The notes beneath the pieces are model-generated. The model searched no databases. It was not told where the DNA came from and was given only the letters and a program-made list of their open reading frames with translations. Made by a program: the position numbers and the translations under genes. From assembly GCA_946480495.1 (NCBI GenBank), contig CAMLKO010000039.1:1-8125 (forward strand): a stretch of 8,125 nt of DNA. The letters run 5' to 3'. The stretch is from an uncultured Caulobacteraceae bacterium (lineage in GTDB: Bacteria; Pseudomonadota; Alphaproteobacteria; Caulobacterales; Caulobacteraceae). The first letter of the stretch is position 1. Each line of letters starts with the position of its first letter. Of this stretch, positions 1 to 8,125 are shown piece by piece.

Positions 1-612
1 CGCGAGCGCCGGGACATCGTCTCCGGCGAGGTGATGGACGAGGCGAAGCTGATCCGCTTTGTGGCCGGTCCGGACGGCGTCGTCGTTCCGGACCTCGCCC
101 GCAAGCTGCCGGGCCGAGGACTCTGGGTCGCGGCGGACCGGGCGTCGGTCGAGACGGCGGCGAAGAAGAACCTCTTCTCGCGCGCGGCGAAGGCGAAGCT
201 CTCCCATCCCGCCGACCTCGCCGATCAGGTGGAACGGCTGCTCGCCAGGCGACTTCTGGACGGTCTGGGCCTTGCGCGGCGGGCGGGCGACCTTACCTCG
301 GGGTTCGAGAAGGTCACTTCAGCCCTTCGCGCGGGCAAGGTCGCCTGGCTGGTCGAAGCCTCGGACGGGGCGGACGACGGCCGGACGAAGATCCTCAACC
401 TTGCCCGTCATCTCGACCCCAGACCTGGCCTGATCGGCGTCTTCTCTTCGGCCGAATTGGGTTTGGCCTTGGGCGGAGAGAATGTGATACACAGCGCCTT
501 CCTTGCGGGGCGAGGAGCCGACCGGTGGGGACAGGATGTCCTCAGGCTGGCCGGGTTTCGCCCGCTTCTCCCTGAGAGCTGGCGCGAGGAGCCGCAAGGC
601 GAGAGCCTGTAA
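1..612 (+). CDS. ylxR: YlxR (DUF448) / L7Ae-like RNA-binding protein, 5' end cut by window
   Basis: The reading frame is open from base 1 (RERRDIVSGE...), so the true start lies upstream and 203 residues are visible. Residues 1 to about 75 match the YlxR/DUF448 fold: the LIRFV strand followed by a PDG turn, the KLPGRGLWV motif, then a basic helix ending in KKNLFSRAAKAKL. Residues of about 80 to 180 look like an L7Ae/YlxQ-type RNA-binding domain (LGLARRAGDLTSGFEKV, then an ALRAGKVAWLVEASD segment). In many Firmicutes these are two genes, ylxR and ylxQ; the fused form is usual in alphaproteobacteria. YlxR sits between nusA and infB in many bacteria, and in Bacillus subtilis it has been described as a modulator of RNase P. 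Its role here is inferred. The TAA stop lies inside the first arm of a strong hairpin (611-641). A nusA gene is expected just upstream but cannot be seen. Confidence 0.9.
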   Translation, partial: RERRDIVSGEVMDEAKLIRFVAGPDGVVVPDLARKLPGRGLWVAADRASVETAAKKNLFSRAAKAKLSHPADLADQVERLLARRLLDGLGLARRAGDLTSGFEKVTSALRAGKVAWLVEASDGADDGRTKILNLARHLDPRPGLIGVFSSAELGLALGGENVIHSAFLAGRGADRWGQDVLRLAGFRPLLPESWREEPQGESL

Positions 613-649
613 GGGCCGGACGGGCAACCGTCCTGGCCCTTGTCCTTTT
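611..649 (+). terminator. Strong GNRA-capped hairpin with short U-rich tail, terminator or processing site
   Basis: Arm 611-623 (AAGGGCCGGACGG) pairs with 628-641 (CCGTCC-T-GGCCCTT) through 13 base pairs, with one bulged T at 634 and a GCAA tetraloop at 624-627. It is followed by GTCCTTTT (642-649). The T-rich tail is present only in the plus direction, which suits an intrinsic terminator or attenuator reading out of ylxR. The tail is broken by CC, so termination may be partial. It could instead be an mRNA processing or stability element, as occurs between genes of the nusA-infB operon in other bacteria. The structure is seen directly; the function is inferred. Confidence 0.55.
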
Positions 650-665
650 GAACGACGGGTCTTTA

Positions 666-680
666 GCCGGACCGTCCGGC
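666..680 (+). promoter_or_regulatory. Small hairpin in the infB leader
   Basis: GCCGGA (666-671) and TCCGGC (675-680) form a perfect 6-bp stem with a CCG loop, ending 10 nt before the purine-rich infB ribosome-binding site. The 672-680 segment is also an exact 9-nt complement of 615-623 in the upstream hairpin, so the two structures compete for the same bases. A role in infB expression is possible but inferred. In such GC-rich DNA a 6-bp stem alone is weak evidence. Confidence 0.3.
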
Positions 681-698
681 GACGAGTAAAGAGAGCGA

Positions 699-3599
<2,901 letters not shown>

Positions 3600-3606
3600 C
3601 GGACGC

Positions 3607-3960
3607 TTACTTCAGCATCCTCGCGCCGGCGATGATCTGGGCTGCGCAGCGGTCGATGTCGCCCGGCTGGCACTGGCCGTAGATCACATAGTCCTCGCCC
3701 CTGTGGGCGCGGCGCTCGGGCAGGTTCAGCTCGACCTTGTAGAACAGCCCGCTCTCGAGCGCGTCGACCGAGAGCACCGAAACCGTCAGACCGTTGGGAA
3801 TGCCGGCAGGGTCCGCCGCGATCATCTCGTTGGCGCGGCGCTCGATCTGGACGCTGTAGGCGTCCTGGGCCGGCGCAGGCGCCTCGACCGGCGGGGGCGG
3901 CGCAGAGGCGCAGGCGGCCACAAGCAGAAGGGACGCCATCGCCATCGGGGACTTCAACAT
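3607..3960 (-). CDS. Small putative lipoprotein, unknown function
   Basis: 117 residues, not matched to a named family. The N-terminus is a lipoprotein signal: a short basic start, a hydrophobic stretch MASLLLVAAC and a lipobox VAAC with the lipidated cysteine at residue 17. Next comes a Pro/Ala-rich tether (about 18-32), then a compact domain of about 85 residues containing NGLTVSVLSVDALESGLFYKVELNLP and a C-terminal pair of cysteines (C97 and C105, in YGQCQPGDIDRC) that could form a disulfide in the periplasm. Alanine after the lipidated cysteine would favour the outer membrane by E. coli rules. The start is well supported: AGGAGG lies 5 nt before the ATG on the minus strand (3966-3971). 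The gene converges on infB with a 7-nt gap and diverges from the gene at 4068, sharing a 107-nt intergenic region in which I could not pick a convincing promoter. Presence of a gene is likely; its function is unknown. Confidence 0.8.
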   Translation of the reverse strand: MLKSPMAMASLLLVAACASAPPPPVEAPAPAQDAYSVQIERRANEMIAADPAGIPNGLTVSVLSVDALESGLFYKVELNLPERRAHRGEDYVIYGQCQPGDIDRCAAQIIAGARMLK

Positions 3961-3965
3961 CCGGT

Positions 3966-3971
3966 CCTCCT
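3966..3971 (-). promoter_or_regulatory. Shine-Dalgarno site of the minus-strand lipoprotein gene
   Basis: The minus strand reads AGGAGG, then five bases (ACCGG), then the ATG at 3960-3958. This is the closest match to the anti-Shine-Dalgarno consensus in the window. It fixes the start of the lipoprotein gene and argues that the minus-strand frame is real. Confidence 0.75.
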
Positions 3972-4067
3972 GACAGGTCCCAAGGCTTGCCGGTTTCGAG
4001 GGCGCGGTAAAGCCTCCATCGTCCCTGCCTTGATGTGGCCCCGCGTCGCGTGTTTGCTCGGCGGCCC

Positions 4068-4583
4068 ATGAAACGCCTCCTTCTCCTCCTCGCCCTCACG
4101 CTCGCCGGCTGCGCCACGACCTCGCGGTTCGACGCGGCGGGCGACGTCCATGCGCTGCTGGTCGCTGTGCGCGACGACGACCAGGCCGCCTTCGACCGCC
4201 ACGTCGACCGCCCCGCGCTGAAGCGCCAGATCGAGGGCCGCATCGTGCAGGAGGCCCGCGCGTCCGATGCGCCCGACGGGCTGAAGGCGCTCGGCATCGC
4301 GCTCGCCCGCCCGGCCGCCGCGGTCGCCTCCGCCGCGCTGATCCAGCCCTACGCCTTCCGCACCGTGGCGGAATCCTACGGCTACACGCCTGACCAGCCG
4401 ATCCCGGGCCGGGTTGCGATCGCCGGCGCCCTGAAATACCTGCCCGACGGCCGCGTCTGCGCCACCGAGCACAAGAAGGGCGATTGCCTGCTGATGTTCA
4501 CCAACGAGGGTGGGACATGGCGTCTCAGCGGCTTCGAGGGCGATCTTTCCACCTTGCGCGAACACCTGTCGGCGACGAAGTGA
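4068..4583 (+). CDS. Putative lipoprotein, DUF2939-like
   Basis: 171 residues from the ATG at 4068. That start puts a classic lipoprotein signal at the N-terminus: MKR, a run of leucines, and the lipobox LAGC with the lipidated cysteine at residue 15. An upstream in-frame start at 4035 would place 11 charged residues before the signal and is less likely. After the tether, DVHALLVAVRDDDQAAFDRHVDRPALKRQ resembles the DUF2939 pattern, in which a short helical segment is followed by an 'aspartate - D.PALK' helix. I made this assignment from memory of the family and it should be checked by profile search. C131 and C140 could pair in the periplasm. No strong ribosome-binding site is visible. The stop is 5 nt before the next gene, suggesting one transcript. 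The molecular role of DUF2939 proteins is not known to me. Confidence 0.8.
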   Translation: MKRLLLLLALTLAGCATTSRFDAAGDVHALLVAVRDDDQAAFDRHVDRPALKRQIEGRIVQEARASDAPDGLKALGIALARPAAAVASAALIQPYAFRTVAESYGYTPDQPIPGRVAIAGALKYLPDGRVCATEHKKGDCLLMFTNEGGTWRLSGFEGDLSTLREHLSATK

Positions 4584-4588
4584 AGGCC

Positions 4589-5134
4589 ATGATCCGAGTT
4601 GCTTCCTGCGCGGCCGCCGCGCTTGCCGTCCTTGCCGCCGTTCCGGCCCAGGCCGCCGACAAGGGCATGGCGAGCTACGACGCCATGTCGCCCAAGGCCC
4701 GCGAATTGACCGGAGAGGGACTGACCTTCTCCTATTCCAAGGGCCTGCTGCGCACCCGCGTGCTGGCGATCCGCGCCACCGCCGTTCCCGTGGGCGCGGT
4801 GCTGGAGCCGGTCAACGACGGCCGCATCGCCGGCAAGCTCGACCGGCTGGCGGGCGAGGACGCCAAGGTGGGCTCGCTCTACGTCATCGACCCCGACGCG
4901 GAGCAGGGCAATGTGATGGTCCAGGCCTTCTGCCCGGGCTCGAAGATCGGATGGCTCTCCATCGGACCGATCCGCCACGCCGAGCCGCTGCGCGTGCTGG
5001 CCTTCGGCGACGATCCCGGCACCGGCGAGCCGAAGCTCTGCGCCGCCATGGACTTCCAGTTCCGGGGCGAATGGCGGCTGCCGCGCACCAATACCGCCGA
5101 CCCGACCGATTGGGTCTTCGCGCCGGATTACTGA
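4589..5134 (+). CDS. Exported protein of unknown function
   Basis: 181 residues from the ATG at 4589. The N-terminus is a standard Sec signal peptide: MIR, an alanine-rich hydrophobic core and the cleavage motif AQA-AD after residue 22, giving a mature periplasmic protein of about 159 residues. The mature part has one cysteine in VQAFCPGSKIGW (C115) and one in EPKLCAAMDF (C151), a possible disulfide, and looks beta-rich, ending in a WRLP...WVFAPDY segment. I recognise no family. Longer in-frame starts (4484) would run through the preceding gene and bury the signal peptide. The VASC at residues 4-7 resembles a lipobox but sits too close to the N-terminus to be one. AAGG at 4583-4586 is a weak and rather close ribosome-binding site; translation may be coupled to the lipoprotein gene 5 nt upstream. 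Confidence 0.75.
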   Translation: MIRVASCAAAALAVLAAVPAQAADKGMASYDAMSPKARELTGEGLTFSYSKGLLRTRVLAIRATAVPVGAVLEPVNDGRIAGKLDRLAGEDAKVGSLYVIDPDAEQGNVMVQAFCPGSKIGWLSIGPIRHAEPLRVLAFGDDPGTGEPKLCAAMDFQFRGEWRLPRTNTADPTDWVFAPDY

Positions 5135-5143
5135 GCGTGCCAG

Positions 5144-5171
5144 ATTGGCGGCGCGACTGGGGAGGCCGCCA

Positions 5172-5173
<2 letters not shown>
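5144..5173 (+). promoter_or_regulatory. Inverted repeat enclosing the ribosome-binding site of the hydrolase gene
   Basis: ATTGGCGGC (5144-5152) and GCCGCCAAT (5165-5173) are perfect reverse complements separated by 12 nt. In RNA this gives a 9-bp stem with most of the GGGGAGG ribosome-binding site in the loop and the first two bases of the AUG (5172-5174) in the 3' arm. It could control translation of the hydrolase, for example by start-codon occlusion, or as DNA be a dyad-symmetric operator. The repeat is seen directly; its function is inferred. Confidence 0.45.
5159..5165 (+). promoter_or_regulatory. Shine-Dalgarno site of the hydrolase gene
   Basis: GGGGAGG ends 6 nt before the ATG at 5172. 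It decides this start over an upstream in-frame TTG at 5145, which would add nine residues (MAARLGRPP) and has no ribosome-binding site of its own. Confidence 0.7.
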
Positions 5174-5950
<777 letters not shown>

Positions 5951-5954
<4 letters not shown>

Positions 5955-6649
5955 GGTGGCTCGCAGCCTTCCTGCTGCTGCTCCTGGCGCTCACCGTGGC
6001 GATCACGATCAGGCCGGGCGATCCGCGGCTCTATCCGGCAAGGCCCGGCGAGCCAACCGTGACCGTCTTCCTGATCGACAACGGCTACCACAGCGACATC
6101 GCGCTTCCGGGCGAAGCCTTGGCGAAGACGCGCGGCGTCACCGCCGTCGCGGCGCGGAAGCTGACGCCGAACGCCTGGGTGCTGGCCGGCTGGGGCGACG
6201 CGCGGTTCTACGTGGAGCGCGGCTGGTCGGTCCACCGCGTGCTCGACGCCTTCCGGGCGCTGTTCAAGCCGGGCAACCCGTCGGTCGTCAGGCTGATCGG
6301 ATTGCGCGCGGCGCCCGACGCCGCCTGGCGCAGCGGCGTGACGAAGATCGTCCTTTCGGAAGCCGGGTTTAGGCGGCTGGTCGGCGAAATCGACCGGGCT
6401 TTCGCGGGCGATGGGCGCGCCCCTATTCCCGCCGCGGCGCCGCGCGCGCCCGATCAGCTGTTCTTCAGGAGCGTGCAGGCCTTCAACCTCACCCACCTGT
6501 GCAACGAGTGGGCGGCGGACGCCCTGAACGCGGCGGGCCTGGGGATCACCCCGGCGCTGGATGCGCTGCCGTTCGGGCTGAAGGCTGACCTGGAGCTTCG
6601 GGCCTGGCTTTCCCATCGGCCTCTGGACACCGCCCCGGCCAGAGCCTAG
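5951..6649 (+). CDS. DUF2459-like protein with N-terminal membrane segment
   Basis: 232 residues with a GTG start that overlaps the hydrolase stop by 4 nt (GTGA), an arrangement typical of translational coupling; no separate strong ribosome-binding site is evident. Residues 3-20 are a hydrophobic segment (LAAFLLLLLALTVAITI), either a membrane anchor or an uncleaved signal. The rest matches my recollection of DUF2459 (TIGR02117-type): a strand ending in NGYHSDIALP (H47), the WGDARFY motif (81-87), a middle segment around LRAAPD, and THLCNEWAADALNAAGL with conserved cysteine C184. The conserved His and Cys in a chain this size suggest a possible cysteine-hydrolase-like active site facing the periplasm, but this is inference and no activity is established to my knowledge. 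The C-terminus is proline- and alanine-rich. It is the last gene of the accessory block, 61 nt before rbfA. Confidence 0.8.
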
Positions 6650-6651
6650 AA
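6623..6651 (+). promoter_or_regulatory. Candidate housekeeping promoter for rbfA-truB-rpsO
   Basis: CTAGAA (6646-6651, within GCCTAGAA) fits the CTANAA core of the Caulobacter-type -10 element. TGGAC (6624-6628) is a one-mismatch match to the TTGAC -35 core. The spacing is within the range known for that promoter class. It overlaps the end of the DUF2459-like gene and would give a leader of about 50 nt before rbfA. The infB-rbfA neighbourhood is interrupted here, so a local promoter is plausible, but this call rests on short matches only. Confidence 0.3.
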
Positions 6652-6699
6652 GCGCGCCCTTTCCGCCGAGGCAGGCGTCCGATCCGCCGCCGGGCAACC

Positions 6700-6703
6700 G
6701 AGG
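6700..6703 (+). promoter_or_regulatory. Shine-Dalgarno site of rbfA
   Basis: GAGG ends 7 nt before the ATG at 6711, which supports that start. Confidence 0.55.
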
Positions 6704-6710
6704 TATCGCC

Positions 6711-7130
6711 ATGAAGCGTCATTCCCCGCATGGGCGCGGCCCCGCGCCCGCCGGCCCAAGCCAGCGCCAGCTGCGCGCCGGCGAGCTGGTGCGTCACGCG
6801 CTGGTCGAGATCCTGCGCGAGGAGGACATCAACGATCCGGACCTCACCGGCATCTCGGTGACCGTCTCCGAAGTGCGGATGAGCCCCGACCTCAAGCACG
6901 CCATCTGCTTCGTCGAGCCGCTGGGCGGCGTGCACGCGCCGGAGGTGGTCAAGGCGCTGAACCGGCATGCGAAGTTCCTGCGCGGCCGGCTCGGCCGCTC
7001 CATCGAGCTGAAGTTCACGCCGGACCTGAAGTTCCTCCACGACGAAAGCTTCGAGGAGGCGACGCGCATGAGCCGCCTGTTCGACGATCCCCGCGTTCGC
7101 CGTGACCTCGAACACCACGACGAGGAATAG
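6711..7130 (+). CDS. rbfA: Ribosome-binding factor A
   Basis: 139 residues, normal for the family. RbfA is a small KH-fold protein that binds the 30S subunit and assists late 16S rRNA maturation, especially of the 5' end and during cold adaptation. The sequence shows a basic, flexible start (KRHSPHGRG), the first helix [19 protein letters not shown], the [26 protein letters not shown] core typical of Rbf[16 protein letters not shown], and the [26 protein letters not shown] ending that holds the conserved 'PDLKF..D.S...' segment. An acidic tail (EHHDEE) follows. The start at 6711 has GAGG at 6700-6703. The stop is 1 nt before the chosen truB start, so truB is probably coupled to it. Confidence 0.97.
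   Translation: MKRHSPHGRGPAPAGPSQRQLRAGELVRHALVEILREEDINDPDLTGISVTVSEVRMSPDLKHAICFVEPLGGVHAPEVVKALNRHAKFLRGRLGRSIELKFTPDLKFLHDESFEEATRMSRLFDDPRVRRDLEHHDEE
7122..7125 (+). promoter_or_regulatory. Shine-Dalgarno site that decides the truB start
   Basis: GAGG inside the last codons of rbfA lies 6 nt before the GTG at 7132. The alternative in-frame GTG at 7102 is preceded by CCGCGTTCGCC, with no purine-rich site. Confidence 0.6.
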
Positions 7131-7131
7131 G

Positions 7132-8064
7132 GTGGGCCGCCGCAGGAAGGGCGACGCCGTCTCGGGCTGGGTGTGCCTGGACAAGCCCTATGACCTGACC
7201 TCCACCAGCGCCGTTTCCCGCGTTCGCCGCATCTTCAACGCCCAGAAGGGCGGGCATGCCGGCACGCTCGATCCGCTGGCGACCGGCATCCTGCCGATTG
7301 CGCTGGGCGAAGCGACCAAGACCGTTCCCTACCTGGTCGAGGCCGACAAGGCCTACCGCTTCACCATCGAATGGGGCCGCTCGACCTCCACCTGCGACGC
7401 CGAGGGCGAGGTGGTCGCCACCTCCGACGTGCGCCCCTCGCTGGAAGAGGTCGACGCCGTCCTGCCCCGCTTCGTCGGCGAGATCATCCAGATCCCGCCC
7501 AACTACTCGGCCATCAAGGTCGACGGCGAGCGCGCCTATGACCTGGCCCGCGAAGGCGTGGAGTTCGAGCTGGAGGGCCGTCCGATCACCATCCACGCGC
7601 TGACCGTCATCGGCGCCCCGGACCCCGACCACGTCGAGCTTTCCATGGAATGCGGCAAGGGGGCCTACGTCCGCGCCGTCGTCCGCGACCTGGCCGAGGC
7701 GCTCGGCGCCTGCGGACACGTCAGCAGCTTGCGCCGCACGCGCGTGGGGCCGTTCGACGAAGGGCGGGCGATAACGCTGGAAAAACTTGAGGATTTGGGC
7801 CATAAGGCCCGCGCGCTGGAGGCACTCCTTCCGGTCGTGACCGCACTGGACGACATCCCGGTGCTGGCCGTGACCGCCGAAGACGCCGCCAGCCTTGCGC
7901 AGGGACGCAGCCTGGTTCTCGTTCCCCGACAGGTCGAAGCGTTGAAGGCCCGCCTTACCGGGGGGTCCAGAACCGTTTCAGCCATGGAGGGGGATCGCCT
8001 GGCAGCCCTGTGCGAGATGCGCGCCGGACGGCTCAATCCGGTGCGGGTCTTCCAACTCACCTGA
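7132..8064 (+). CDS. truB: tRNA pseudouridine(55) synthase TruB
   Basis: 310 residues from GTG 7132, matching the roughly 310-residue size of TruB, which converts U55 to pseudouridine in the T-loop of tRNAs. The N-terminal motif [14 protein letters not shown] is followed by the catalytic motif [16 protein letters not shown] with the nucleophilic aspartate D47. [22 protein letters not shown] and the RNA-binding motif [18 protein letters not shown], then [13 protein letters not shown], are all in the expected order, so the enzyme looks intact. The last 60 or so residues ([12 protein letters not shown] to VRVFQL) form a PUA-like domain. A longer version starting at GTG 7102 would overlap rbfA by 29 nt and add ten residues outside the fold; the GAGG at 7122 favours 7132. 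The gene lies 1 nt after rbfA and 14 nt before rpsO, the classic order. Confidence 0.96.
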   Translation: MGRRRKGDAVSGWVCLDKPYDLTSTSAVSRVRRIFNAQKGGHAGTLDPLATGILPIALGEATKTVPYLVEADKAYRFTIEWGRSTSTCDAEGEVVATSDVRPSLEEVDAVLPRFVGEIIQIPPNYSAIKVDGERAYDLAREGVEFELEGRPITIHALTVIGAPDPDHVELSMECGKGAYVRAVVRDLAEALGACGHVSSLRRTRVGPFDEGRAITLEKLEDLGHKARALEALLPVVTALDDIPVLAVTAEDAASLAQGRSLVLVPRQVEALKARLTGGSRTVSAMEGDRLAALCEMRAGRLNPVRVFQLT

Positions 8065-8078
8065 GCGGAGATCATCCG

Positions 8079-8125
8079 ATGTCGATCACCACCGAGCGCA
8101 AAGCCGCGCTCATCACCGAACACGG
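8079..8125 (+). CDS. rpsO: 30S ribosomal protein S15, 3' end cut by window
   Basis: Only 15 codons are visible: MSITTERKAALITEH. This is the typical S15 N-terminus, and truB-rpsO is the standard gene order. S15 binds the central domain of 16S rRNA early in assembly of the 30S platform. GGAG at 8067-8070 lies 8 nt before the ATG. The gene starts 14 nt after the truB stop, so at least part of its transcription probably comes from rbfA-truB. In E. coli S15 represses its own translation through an mRNA fold; the visible part is too short to look for one here. Confidence 0.9.
   Translation, partial: MSITTERKAALITEH

Noticed and set aside
648..653. TTGAAC as a -35 element for an infB promoter
   Set aside because: No acceptable -10 element at any normal spacing; the nearest TTTAGC is too close.
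3961..4067. Divergent promoters between the minus-strand lipoprotein and the DUF2939-like gene
   Set aside because: Promoters are expected here, but no -35/-10 pair on either strand was convincing, so none is called.
4604..4609. Lipobox-like VASC at residues 4-7 of the exported protein
   Set aside because: The cysteine is too near the N-terminus to follow a hydrophobic core. The AQA-AD site after residue 22 fits an ordinary Sec signal peptide.
7015..7803. Minus-strand frame of 262 codons opposite rbfA/truB
   Set aside because: Antisense to unambiguous truB; no recognisable domain.
7797..7810. Small hairpin GGGCC-ATAA-GGCCC inside truB, next to TTGAGG, as a terminator or rpsO promoter
   Set aside because: Only 5 bp, inside a well-conserved coding frame, no T-tract, and the spacing between TTGAGG and ATAAGG is wrong for a promoter.

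Overview
The window is GC-rich, bacterial, and almost wholly coding. It reads as a stretch of an alphaproteobacterial chromosome, most likely Caulobacterales (Caulobacter/Phenylobacterium type). That placement is inferred from the YlxR–L7Ae fusion, the long Pro/Ala/Arg-rich N-terminus of IF-2, and the style of the neighbouring proteins; it was not tested by any search. The backbone is the conserved translation/transcription locus (rimP-nusA)-ylxR-infB-rbfA-truB-rpsO. Its left part lies outside the window and its right end is cut early in rpsO.

Layout. (1) 1-612: the 3' part of the YlxR/L7Ae RNA-binding protein. (2) 611-698: a short gap with a strong GNRA-capped hairpin overlapping the ylxR stop, and a second small hairpin just before the infB ribosome-binding site. 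(3) 699-3599: infB. (4) 3607-3960, minus strand: a small lipoprotein gene converging on infB, with a hairpin at the junction that could end infB transcription. (5) 4068-6649: four plus-strand genes of accessory type, closely spaced and probably one operon: a DUF2939-like lipoprotein, an unrecognised exported protein, a dienelactone-hydrolase-family protein and a DUF2459-like protein. The last two overlap by 4 nt. (6) 6711-8125: rbfA, truB and the start of rpsO, tightly packed.

How the genes work together. YlxR/L7Ae, IF-2, RbfA, TruB and S15 all serve translation: an RNA-binding factor, the initiator-tRNA GTPase, 30S maturation, tRNA U55 pseudouridylation and a primary 16S-binding ribosomal protein. 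The five genes between infB and rbfA are different in character. Four carry export signals or an N-terminal membrane segment, and the fifth is an alpha/beta hydrolase. They look like an envelope-related insertion that splits the ancestral infB-rbfA neighbourhood. One of the five faces the other way, so infB and rbfA are probably separately transcribed here.

I see no mobile element, CRISPR array, tRNA, rRNA or defence system. The most interesting signals are RNA-level: the ylxR-infB hairpin with an alternative downstream pairing partner, and a perfect 9-bp stem that holds the hydrolase ribosome-binding site in its loop and reaches into the start codon. There are no gene-free stretches over 300 bases.
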